7,436 bases of DNA from assembly GCA_049792815.1 (NCBI GenBank), contig JBARBG010000082.1:1-7436 (forward strand), given 5' to 3'. The translations under genes and the position numbers were made by a program. Positions within the stretch are counted from its first letter, which is position 1, and each line of letters begins with the position of its first letter. The stretch is from DAIDKA01 sp049792815. GTDB lineage: Bacteria > Pseudomonadota > Gammaproteobacteria > Steroidobacterales > Steroidobacteraceae. The notes under the pieces were generated by a model. The model saw only the letters and a list, made by a program, of their open reading frames with translations, was not told the origin of the DNA and searched no databases. Below, one piece after another: positions 1-6,019 of the stretch.

Positions 1-249
1 GCCACTGCCTAAAAGATCCCGCAGACTCAGGGCCGATGCCCTGGCCTGCGGGTCAGTGGGAGGAACAATGATGGTGAGCGTCGCGCTCACCACGAAAACC
101 CCGGGACTGGATGCGACCTCAAGCGGCCTCGGGATCACATCCGGTGAGGGTCCCGGCGCGGCGGTGGCCCGCCACGCCGGGAGCAGTAACAGGACCGCCA
201 GCGTCCAGGCGGCCCGCGACGGCTCAGAGCGTGAGATGGACACCAGCAT
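1..249 (-). CDS. Exported beta-N-acetylhexosaminidase (GH20), 5' part only
   Basis: The first 83 codons of a gene continue past base 1. The ATG at 249 lies inside the upstream receptor gene in another frame, so the two overlap by 26 nt, which implies one transcript and translational coupling; no good Shine-Dalgarno is visible. Residues 1-30 look like a Sec signal peptide: Arg7 and Arg12, a hydrophobic stretch at about 15-26, and an ATA-A cleavage site near residue 30. From residue 37, PDVIPRPLEV followed by GVFVVSATLTI resembles the start of the N-terminal (GH20b) domain of family 20 hexosaminidases, which typically opens with an I-P-x-P motif and a G-x-F strand. Such enzymes release terminal beta-GlcNAc from chito-oligosaccharides or other glycans. 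The catalytic domain and its Asp-Glu pair lie outside the window, so the call rests on a short stretch plus the Nag context. GTG at 243 is a possible alternative start. Confidence 0.72.
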   Translation of the reverse strand, partial: MLVSISRSEPSRAAWTLAVLLLLPAWRATAAPGPSPDVIPRPLEVASSPGVFVVSATLTIIVPPTDPQARASALSLRDLLGSG

Positions 250-2875
250 AGTACTGGCGACCATTGTCGTAGAGCGCTCGCGGCTGGGTGGTGACATTAC
301 CGTAGTACTTCAGGATCTCATTGGTCAGGTTAAGGGCATCAAACGACAGACTGATATGGTCATTGATATTTACATTGACCGATGCATCCAGCGACTCGGT
401 GTTGGCCTGGTTCTCCGCAAAGCTGCGGTCCAGTCCGACCAGGTAGTGCGAGCGATACGTATACGCCAGGCGCACGCTCAGCAGCTTGTTTTCGTAGTAG
501 CCCGTCGCGTTGTAAGTCTCGGCTGAGGTACCCACCATGGGCGTGCCATCTGCGGTCGAACCGATGGCATGGGTGAAGTTGGCCTGCACGCCAAAGCCGC
601 GCCAAAGCGGCTGCTCGTAGGCCAGCTCGAAACCCTTGTCCTGGGCCGTCGTGTTGAAAGGCGAGGAGATGGTGTAGGGGCCAAACTCCTTGTACTGCTG
701 GTTGTAGAAGACCTGCGTGCCGTTCAGATAATCCACATAGGACGAGAAGTCCATGTAGAAAATGCTAGCCGACAGCAGTGACTGCGGGGCGAAGTACCAC
801 TCCAGCGAGGCGTCGTAGGTGCCCGCGCGAACGGGCTTCAAGTTGGGATTGCCGCCATTGCCGGTCCAGTTGAGGTCCGTGAGGTTCACCGCGCCGCCCA
901 GCGCGCTGTAGTCGGGCCGCGCCATGGTCTGCGCCGCCGAGAAACGCAGCAGCAGGTCCTTGGTGATGTCGAACTTCAGGTTCGCGCTGGGCAGGATGTC
1001 GATGTAATTGTTGTTGAAGGCCGTCGGCGTGAAGGGTCCGAATGCCGAGGTCGTGATCGGATTGGCACCGCCTGCGACATTGACCAGGCTGTATTCGTGG
1101 GTCGCCACAGCGCGCACGCCGAAGTTGCCCGCCCAGCCGGCGCCCCCGACATTGGCCATGATGTAGGCCGCCCAATCACTCTCGCGCACATCGCTCTCGC
1201 CCTGCCAGTACAGCCGCGAGGGACCACTTGAGACATTGGCGGCGGCGTACGCCCCGATCGCCGCCTGGCTCAGCTGCCAGATATCCGTCAGCGGCCCCGA
1301 TCCCAGTCCCGCTGCGAAATTGCTCGGGTACATGCCACCGGTGTAGTTGGGGAACGTCGACCAGCAGGTCGACAGACAGCCGCCATCCTCGGGGAAGTCG
1401 ACCACGTGGGCGTGCACGTCATAGCGGACGCCGAACTTCACCGACTGGAATGCGTTGTTGTCGACCTTCCACAGCGCATCAAGCTGCCCGTAGGTCTCGG
1501 TATCCGTTGCCTTCGCGATGTCATTCCAGGCCCAGCAGGTGCTGGCGCCGGTCGGAGTCGCCGATCCGGCGTAGGTGACGGCGGTCGGACCGCTGATGCC
1601 GTTCATCTGATAGCTCAGAGCGCCGCTCTGGCAGGCCTCGTAGGCCGGCTCGGTGGGCGTATTGCCCAAACCTGCGGTATAGCCGAGCTGGCTGGTCACG
1701 GTCAGAAAGTCCGTGACTTCCATTTTGCCATCCAGGTCGAGGTACCAGGTGCGCGCTTCGGCGCCCGGACGTGAGATCTCGTCATAGACGATGGTGTTGG
1801 CCGTGCCCGCCGGCCAGCTGGCCGCGGTGACGGTGCCGTTGACGACGGTCGCGGAGGTCGGCGGGACACCGTTATTGACCTGTTCGATCAGGAAGGCCAT
1901 GTAGTTGGTGTTGTAGTTGTCCGCCTTCATGTCCGAATAAAAACCGTTCAGGTCGAAGGACAGACGGTCATTGGGCGCAAACTGCACATCGAAGGTGCCG
2001 CCCTGGCGCTTGCGGGTCTGTTCAAACAGCGCCGAACCGATCTCATTGGGAATCGCGGCATTGGCCAGCTGCGGATTGGCGACCGCCATGGGGTTGGTCG
2101 GCAAAATGGTCGCGTAGCCGAGGAACTCCTGGCCGTCGCGGCGGATCTTGCGCTGCTCATCGAACCCCTGGACCAGCACCCCGAAGGTGCTGTCGGTGTT
2201 TTTCCAGGCGAGCATGGCATCGGCCTGCGGCGAGCCCTTGGCGGGCAGATCGCCGTACTCGCCACCGATGAACGCGTTGGCGGTAAGGTCCTTCTTCAGA
2301 TCCAGCGGGTGCACAGTCCTGATGTCCACATCGCCGGCGACGCCCCCTTCGGTCATGTCGGCGGTCTGCGCCTTGTGGACCACCACCGAACCCACCAGCT
2401 CGGAGGGCAGCAGCGCATAACTGACGCTGCGACCTACCAGCTGGAACTGATCCAGCAGGAACCAGTCACCACTGGAGACCGAGTGTCCATTGATTGTCGT
2501 CTGCGAGAGGCTGGGGCTGGTGCCGCGGATCGCGACACGATCGTTCTCATCGAAACCACCTTCGCCACCGGCGGCCGAGGCGGTGTTGACGCCGGGCAGA
2601 CGCTGCACGGCGTCAGCCACGTTCTTGTCGGGAAGCTTGCCGATGTCGCTGCTCTCGATGACTTCAGTCTCCTCGACCTCAGTGCGCTTCACGTCCAGCG
2701 CCTTGGTGAGGGAGTAGCGAATTCCCGTCACCGTAACTTCCTGCAGCGGCGTATCCGACGCCGGCGTAGAAGTACTGGTTTGAGCGAGCGCGGTGGCGAC
2801 CGGCGCCAGCAGCGCCAGGCCGAACAGCCACGCCTGGCCCAATCCTTGGTTTCGTGACCTGTTCTTCCAGTTCAT
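224..2875 (-). CDS. TonB-dependent outer-membrane receptor, probable GlcNAc/chito-oligosaccharide uptake
   Basis: An 883-residue receptor that would move sugars across the outer membrane using TonB/ExbBD energy. Residues 1-31 are a signal peptide (KNRSR n-region, hydrophobic 15-30, cleavage after ALA-31 before Gln32). A TonB-box-like segment, EVTVTGIR, follows at 46-53. The plug (about 60-190) carries SSDIGKLPDKNVADA, RLPGV, RVAIRGTSPS and TTINGHSVSSGDW, signatures of the Xanthomonas/Caulobacter-type receptor class (TIGR01782-like). The rest is an aromatic-rich beta barrel of usual family length, with two Cys pairs in probable loops. It ends in HLTL rather than the usual terminal aromatic residue. 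The start at 2875 is chosen because AGGGG sits 7 nt upstream and the signal peptide follows directly; a TTG at 2923 would place the operator inside the gene. Substrate is inferred from the adjacent hexosaminidase and nag operon, not from the protein itself. Confidence 0.95.
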   Translation of the reverse strand: MNWKNRSRNQGLGQAWLFGLALLAPVATALAQTSTSTPASDTPLQEVTVTGIRYSLTKALDVKRTEVEETEVIESSDIGKLPDKNVADAVQRLPGVNTASAAGGEGGFDENDRVAIRGTSPSLSQTTINGHSVSSGDWFLLDQFQLVGRSVSYALLPSELVGSVVVHKAQTADMTEGGVAGDVDIRTVHPLDLKKDLTANAFIGGEYGDLPAKGSPQADAMLAWKNTDSTFGVLVQGFDEQRKIRRDGQEFLGYATILPTNPMAVANPQLANAAIPNEIGSALFEQTRKRQGGTFDVQFAPNDRLSFDLNGFYSDMKADNYNTNYMAFLIEQVNNGVPPTSATVVNGTVTAASWPAGTANTIVYDEISRPGAEARTWYLDLDGKMEVTDFLTVTSQLGYTAGLGNTPTEPAYEACQSGALSYQMNGISGPTAVTYAGSATPTGASTCWAWNDIAKATDTETYGQLDALWKVDNNAFQSVKFGVRYDVHAHVVDFPEDGGCLSTCWSTFPNYTGGMYPSNFAAGLGSGPLTDIWQLSQAAIGAYAAANVSSGPSRLYWQGESDVRESDWAAYIMANVGGAGWAGNFGVRAVATHEYSLVNVAGGANPITTSAFGPFTPTAFNNNYIDILPSANLKFDITKDLLLRFSAAQTMARPDYSALGGAVNLTDLNWTGNGGNPNLKPVRAGTYDASLEWYFAPQSLLSASIFYMDFSSYVDYLNGTQVFYNQQYKEFGPYTISSPFNTTAQDKGFELAYEQPLWRGFGVQANFTHAIGSTADGTPMVGTSAETYNATGYYENKLLSVRLAYTYRSHYLVGLDRSFAENQANTESLDASVNVNINDHISLSFDALNLTNEILKYYGNVTTQPRALYDNGRQYYAGVHLTL

Positions 2876-2882
2876 GCCATTA

Positions 2883-2887
2883 CCCCT
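2883..2887 (-). promoter_or_regulatory. Ribosome binding site of the TonB receptor
   Basis: On the minus strand AGGGG lies 7 nt before the ATG at 2875. It decides this start over the TTG at 2923, which has no such signal. The sequence around it is a near-tandem ATAGGGATAGGGG. Confidence 0.75.
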
Positions 2888-2894
2888 ATCCCTA

Positions 2895-2911
2895 TGGTCA
2901 TTGAGAGACCA
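2895..2911 (-). other. Small hairpin in the receptor mRNA leader
   Basis: TGGTC and GACCA can pair as a 5-bp stem with a 7-nt loop. On the transcript it sits between the operator and the Shine-Dalgarno. It is short and has no U tract, so it is not a terminator; it may affect mRNA stability or be chance. Confidence 0.25.
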
Positions 2912-2915
2912 CTTA

Positions 2916-2933
2916 GATGCCAATGTAATACCA
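2916..2933 (-). promoter_or_regulatory. NagQ-type operator A (receptor side), imperfect direct repeat
   Basis: Read on the minus strand this is TGGTATT, 4 nt (ACAT), then TGGCATC. The first half matches the two half-sites of the operator at 3039-3056 exactly; the second matches at 5 of 7 positions. Spacer length and the orientation relative to the gene it serves are also the same. From memory, TGGTATT-N4-TGGTATT is the site described for the GntR-family regulator NagQ in xanthomonads. It lies 42 nt upstream of the receptor ATG, just downstream of a candidate promoter, so bound protein would block transcription of the receptor and hexosaminidase. Confidence 0.8.
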
Positions 2934-2946
2934 AATTAAGAAAATC

Positions 2947-2976
2947 TCTATACTGGTCCGATAGAAATCGCCTTAA
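2947..2976 (-). promoter_or_regulatory. Candidate sigma-70 promoter of the receptor gene
   Basis: On the minus strand a -35-like TTAAGG (2976-2971) and a -10-like TATAGA (2952-2947) are separated by 18 nt. The predicted transcript would start near 2940, placing operator A at about +7 to +24. The match is moderate. An alternative is that TGGTATTAC in operator A itself acts as a weak extended -10, as proposed for the other direction. Confidence 0.4.
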
Positions 2977-2981
2977 AAATA

Positions 2982-2993
2982 TTCATGCATGAA
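2982..2993. repeat. Perfect 12-bp palindrome between the divergent promoters
   Basis: TTCATGCATGAA equals its own reverse complement. It lies upstream of the candidate -35 of the receptor promoter and in the middle of the divergent region, where a second regulator could bind and affect both directions. No known binding motif was recognised. Confidence 0.5.
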
Positions 2994-3016
2994 CTATCAA
3001 TGGCTTATCTATCAAT
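2994..3016 (+). repeat. Tandem direct repeat CTATCAAT x2
   Basis: Two exact copies of CTATCAAT (2994-3001 and 3009-3016) are separated by 7 nt, a 15-bp period. The first abuts the palindrome at 2982-2993. The function is unknown; this may be a regulator site or chance in AT-rich DNA. Confidence 0.4.
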
Positions 3017-3038
3017 ATGTAAACCGACGGTGTTTGAT

Positions 3039-3056
3039 TGGTATTCTTCTGGTATT
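3039..3056 (+). promoter_or_regulatory. NagQ-type operator B (regulator side), perfect direct repeat
   Basis: TGGTATT, CTTC, TGGTATT: two identical 7-bp half-sites with a 4-nt spacer, so an 11-bp period that puts both on about the same face of the helix. The element is flanked without gap by TTTGAT (3033-3038) and ATCAAA (3057-3062), which are reverse complements. It is 37 nt upstream of the regulator ATG and fits autoregulation of the regulator-nagB-nagA operon. Assignment to the NagQ motif is from memory of xanthomonad work. Confidence 0.85.
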
Positions 3057-3058
3057 AT
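3050..3058 (+). promoter_or_regulatory. Extended -10 promoter element merged with operator B
   Basis: TGGTATTAT contains TGn followed by TATTAT, a 5/6 match to TATAAT, i.e. an extended -10. No good -35 is seen at 16-18 nt upstream, which is acceptable for extended -10 promoters. Transcription would start near 3065. The second operator half-site supplies the TG and most of the -10, so regulator binding would directly exclude RNA polymerase. Confidence 0.6.
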
Positions 3059-3084
3059 CAAATTAAGGCCTCCACCCTCGCACC

Positions 3085-3088
3085 AGGA
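3085..3088 (+). promoter_or_regulatory. Ribosome binding site of the GntR regulator
   Basis: AGGA lies 5 nt before the ATG at 3094, supporting that start. Confidence 0.6.
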
Positions 3089-3093
3089 CTGCC

Positions 3094-3837
3094 ATGACTG
3101 ATTTCGCAGCGCTCGTTGGTCCGCTCGACACCCAAAGCGCGCAGCCGCTGTATCAGCAGCTGCAGCGGGCGCTGCGCGAGGCCATAGAAAAGCGCCTGCT
3201 GGGACCGGATGTGGCCCTGCCGCCGGAGCGCGACCTGGCGCAGATGTACGACATTTCCCGCATCACGGTGCGCAAGGCCATCGACGGCCTGGTCGAGCAG
3301 GGCCTGCTGGTACGACGCCAGGGCTCGGGCAATTTCGTGAGCTCCAGGGTCGAGAAGAACTTCGCGAAACTGACTTCGTTCTCCGAGGACATGCGGGCAC
3401 GCGGCCGCACGCCGCGCAGCGTCTGGCTGAAGCGCGCCGCCGGTACGGTGACGCCGGAGGAAGCACTGACGATGGGCTTGAGCCCGGGCACCCCGGTGTA
3501 TCGGTTCAACCGCATCCGCTTTGCCGATGATGCACCGATGGCCCTGGAGTACTGCACCATTCTCGCGGCGGCGCTGCCCTCGCTGGATGCTGTCGATACG
3601 TCCCTGTACGCGGCGCTCGAAGCCAGCGGCCACCGTCCGACGCGCGCCCTGCAGCGACTGCGCGCCATCCTGCTGTCGAGCGAGCAGGCGCAGCTGCTGA
3701 ATGCCGCGGTCGGTGCCGCGGGTCTGCTGGTGGAGCGGCTGGGCAGCCTCCCCGATGGTCGCGCCGTGGAGTTCTCCCAGTCCTTCTATCGCGGCGACAC
3801 CTACGATTTCGTGGCCGAACTCAGCGCCGCCACATGA
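3094..3837 (+). CDS. nagQ: GntR/HutC-family transcriptional regulator, NagQ-like
   Basis: A 247-residue cytoplasmic regulator of normal HutC-subfamily length. Residues about 17-80 form the winged helix-turn-helix: PLYQQLQ, LPPERDLAQMYDISRITVRKAI and the wing LVRRQGSGNFV. Residues about 90-240 are a UTRA effector domain, containing RTPRSVWLK, PVYRFNRIRF and a C-terminal EFSQSFYRGDTYDF. Relatives such as YvoA/NagR sense GlcN-6-P or GlcNAc-6-P; the same ligand class is inferred here from the two metabolic genes that follow. It is first in an operon whose next gene starts within its stop codon (ATGA overlap). It likely represses itself and the divergent receptor genes through operators at 3039-3056 and 2916-2933. 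The family call is certain; the name nagQ rests on operators and context. Confidence 0.93.
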   Translation: MTDFAALVGPLDTQSAQPLYQQLQRALREAIEKRLLGPDVALPPERDLAQMYDISRITVRKAIDGLVEQGLLVRRQGSGNFVSSRVEKNFAKLTSFSEDMRARGRTPRSVWLKRAAGTVTPEEALTMGLSPGTPVYRFNRIRFADDAPMALEYCTILAAALPSLDAVDTSLYAALEASGHRPTRALQRLRAILLSSEQAQLLNAAVGAAGLLVERLGSLPDGRAVEFSQSFYRGDTYDFVAELSAAT

Positions 3838-4865
3838 TGTCGCTGCACACCACTGCGATGTTCAACGAAGCCGCGGCCTCCGGCGCAGCGCTGCGCGCGC
3901 AGGCGCAGGCCAATAGCGCCGCGCTGGGTGATATCGGTCGCGCGCTGCGCGCCCGGCCGCCACGGGCGGTGATCACCTGTGCGCGCGGCAGTTCCGATCA
4001 CGCGGCGACCTTCGCCAAGTACCTCATTGAAACCCGCGCGGGCGTCGTGACCGCCTCGGCCGCGCCCTCTATCACCTCGGTGTACGAGGCCAGCCCGGAT
4101 CTGCGCGGCTGCCTGTTTCTCGCCATCTCGCAATCCGGCCGCAGCCCGGACCTGGTCGCCTCGGCCCACGCGGCCGCGGCCCAGGGCGCGATGACCTTAT
4201 GCCTGGTGAATGCGGTTGGCAGTCCGCTCGCGGCCGCCTGTCATTACTGCCTGCCGCTGCACGCCGGAACGGAACTCAGCGTCGCGGCCACGAAATCCTA
4301 CATCGCGGCGCTGGGCGCACTGGTGGCGCTGGTGGCCGAGTGGACCGCCGACGGGGCGCTGCGCGCGGCGCTCGAGGCCGCACCGGAACAGCTTGAGGCG
4401 GCCTGGGAGCTGGACTGGAGCGCCGCGCTGCCGCAGCTCAAGGCGGCGGCCAATGTCTACGTGATCGGCAGGGGCCTGGGACTGGCCGTCGCGCAGGAGC
4501 TCGCGCTGAAGTGCAAGGAGACGGCCGGATTGCACGCCGAAGCCTTCAGTGCGGCCGAGGTGCGTCATGGTCCGCAGGCATTGCTGGATGACGGCTTTGG
4601 CGCGCTGCTGCTGGCGCAGCACGACGCGACGCTCCCCGGTGTGCGCGCCCTGGGGGCGGAGCTCGCCGCGCGCGGCGTGCGCGTGCTGGCGGCCGGTGTC
4701 GCGGTTCCGGGCACCATCTCGCTACCCACGATCGCGACCGATCCGGTCATTGAACCGCTGCTGCTCGCACAAAGCGGCTATCGCCTGATCGCCGCCGCAG
4801 CCGTGGCGCGCGGCCATGATCCGGATCGGCCCGCGTACCTGGCCAAGGTCACCGAGACGCATTGA
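3834..4865 (+). CDS. nagB-II: SIS-domain glucosamine-6-phosphate deaminase (NagB-II)
   Basis: A 343-residue protein with two SIS domains (about 35-165 and 195-335) that resembles the isomerase half of GlmS but lacks the N-terminal glutaminase domain. Without that ammonia source it is expected to run in the catabolic direction: GlcN-6-P to fructose-6-P plus ammonia. Sugar-phosphate-binding motifs are CARGSSDHA (49-57), ISQSGRSPD (98-106) and AGTELSVAATKSY (144-156). By eye, Glu229, His245 (in VRHGP) and Lys338 (in AKVTETH) align with E. coli GlmS Glu488, His504 and Lys603, so the active site looks intact. It overlaps the regulator by 4 nt (ATGA). A second in-frame ATG at 3837 is equally possible. 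No Shine-Dalgarno is seen, which suggests coupling to upstream translation. Other GlmS-like enzymes (AgaS, FrlB types) are less likely given nagA directly after it. Confidence 0.92.
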   Translation: MMSLHTTAMFNEAAASGAALRAQAQANSAALGDIGRALRARPPRAVITCARGSSDHAATFAKYLIETRAGVVTASAAPSITSVYEASPDLRGCLFLAISQSGRSPDLVASAHAAAAQGAMTLCLVNAVGSPLAAACHYCLPLHAGTELSVAATKSYIAALGALVALVAEWTADGALRAALEAAPEQLEAAWELDWSAALPQLKAAANVYVIGRGLGLAVAQELALKCKETAGLHAEAFSAAEVRHGPQALLDDGFGALLLAQHDATLPGVRALGAELAARGVRVLAAGVAVPGTISLPTIATDPVIEPLLLAQSGYRLIAAAAVARGHDPDRPAYLAKVTETH

Positions 4866-6019
4866 TGACGCAGGCGCTGGTGAATGGCCGGATCTTCGGC
4901 GCGCAGGGATTGCTGGCGGATCATGCGCTGTTGTTCGCGCACGGTCGGATCATCGACATTGTCCGCGAGGATGATGCGCGGGTGCGCGCGGCGGCGGCGG
5001 AAGGGCAGCTGCACGATCTGCAAGCCGCGCTGCTGCTCCCCGGCTTCATCGATCTGCAGGTCAACGGCGGCGGCGGGGTGCTGTTCAACGATGAGCCCAC
5101 GGTGGCCGGAATCCGCGCCATCGGTGACGCGCATCGGCGCCACGGCACCACGGGGTTCTTGCCGACCCTCATCAGCGACGATCTGAGCGTGGTCGCCCAG
5201 GCGATCGCTGCGGTCCAGGAGGCGATCACCGCCGGTGTGCCCGGCGTGATGGGCATTCATATCGAAGGCCCCTATCTGAGCCAGCTGCGCAAGGGCGTGC
5301 ACAATTCGGCTTTGATCCGCAGGCCCGACGCCGACATCGTGGCCCTGCTCTCCGGCCTCACCAACGGTACGACCCTGGTGACGCTGGCGCCGGAGATCAC
5401 CACACCCGAGACCCTCCGGCAGCTGCATGCGCGCGGCGTCGTGCTCTCGGCGGGCCACAGCAACGCAACCTACGCGGACATCATGACGGCCCTGAAGAAC
5501 GGCGTGACCGGCTTCACGCATCTCTTCAACGCCATGTCGCAGCTGACCGGGCGCGAGCCGGGCGTGGTGGGTGCCGCACTGCATGATCCCGACAGCTACT
5601 GCGGCATCATCGTGGACGGTCACCACGTGGATCCGGTGGTGCTCAGGATCGCCCTTAGCGCGAAGCGACATGACCGCTTCATGCTGGTGACCGACGCCAT
5701 GCCCTGCGCGGGCACGGAGCTTACGAGCTTCATGCTGCAAGGGCGGCGCATCAGCGTGCAGGGTGACTATTGCGTCGATGATGCCGGCACGCTGGCCGGA
5801 ACGGCGCTGACCATGGACCGCGCGGTGCGCAATGCCACCGCGCTGCTCGGCCTGCCCCAGGCCACCGCCATACGCATGGCGAGCGAATACCCGGCGGGAT
5901 TCCTGGGCCTGGGCGCGCAACTGGGTCGCATAGCGCCGGGGTACCGTGCCAACCTGGTCGCCGTCGATGCGACGCTCAACGTGCAAGGCACATGGATCGA
6001 CGGCAGGATGGTGCCCTAG
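4865..6019 (+). CDS. nagA: N-acetylglucosamine-6-phosphate deacetylase
   Basis: A 384-residue amidohydrolase-fold enzyme that converts GlcNAc-6-P to GlcN-6-P plus acetate, feeding the deaminase encoded just upstream. PGFIDLQVNGGGG (59-71) carries the Gln-x-Asn typical of the E. coli-type single-metal NagA in place of a His-x-His pair. Metal ligands are expected at Glu134 (GIHIEGPYL), His198 (SAGHSNAT) and His219 (THLFNAMS). His254 (DGHHVDP) should bind substrate and Asp277 (VTDAM) should be the catalytic acid/base. The ATG at 4865 shares one base with the deaminase stop (TGATG) and has a weak GAGA 7 nt upstream; a TTG at 4862 would add one residue and is less likely. The stop TAG at 6017-6019 overlaps the convergent tyrS stop. 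All key residues are present, so it should be active. Confidence 0.96.
   Translation: MTQALVNGRIFGAQGLLADHALLFAHGRIIDIVREDDARVRAAAAEGQLHDLQAALLLPGFIDLQVNGGGGVLFNDEPTVAGIRAIGDAHRRHGTTGFLPTLISDDLSVVAQAIAAVQEAITAGVPGVMGIHIEGPYLSQLRKGVHNSALIRRPDADIVALLSGLTNGTTLVTLAPEITTPETLRQLHARGVVLSAGHSNATYADIMTALKNGVTGFTHLFNAMSQLTGREPGVVGAALHDPDSYCGIIVDGHHVDPVVLRIALSAKRHDRFMLVTDAMPCAGTELTSFMLQGRRISVQGDYCVDDAGTLAGTALTMDRAVRNATALLGLPQATAIRMASEYPAGFLGLGAQLGRIAPGYRANLVAVDATLNVQGTWIDGRMVP

Noticed and set aside
56..526. Plus-strand 156-codon open frame at the left edge
   Set aside because: It lies opposite the hexosaminidase and receptor coding regions, which are supported by signal peptide and family motifs on the minus strand; no domain was recognised.
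2309..2857. Plus-strand 182-codon open frame opposite the receptor N-terminus
   Set aside because: It covers the conserved plug domain of the receptor in antisense and has an arginine-rich, low-information sequence typical of a shadow frame.
2895..2911. Leader hairpin as a transcription attenuator or riboswitch
   Set aside because: A 5-bp stem without a U tract or an alternative pairing partner is too weak; no known riboswitch core was seen.
2876..2923. Longer receptor start at TTG 2923 adding 16 residues
   Set aside because: It uses a rare start codon with no ribosome site, places the operator inside the gene and pushes the signal peptide 16 residues inwards. ATG 2875 has AGGGG at 7 nt.
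3834..4865. SIS protein as a full glucosamine-6-phosphate synthase (GlmS)
   Set aside because: The N-terminal glutaminase domain with its catalytic Cys is absent and the gene sits in a catabolic operon with nagA.
4778..5986. Minus-strand 402-codon open frame opposite nagA
   Set aside because: Composition is that of a high-GC antisense shadow (rich in Arg, His, Gln, Ala) with no recognisable domain; nagA on the other strand has a full set of catalytic motifs.
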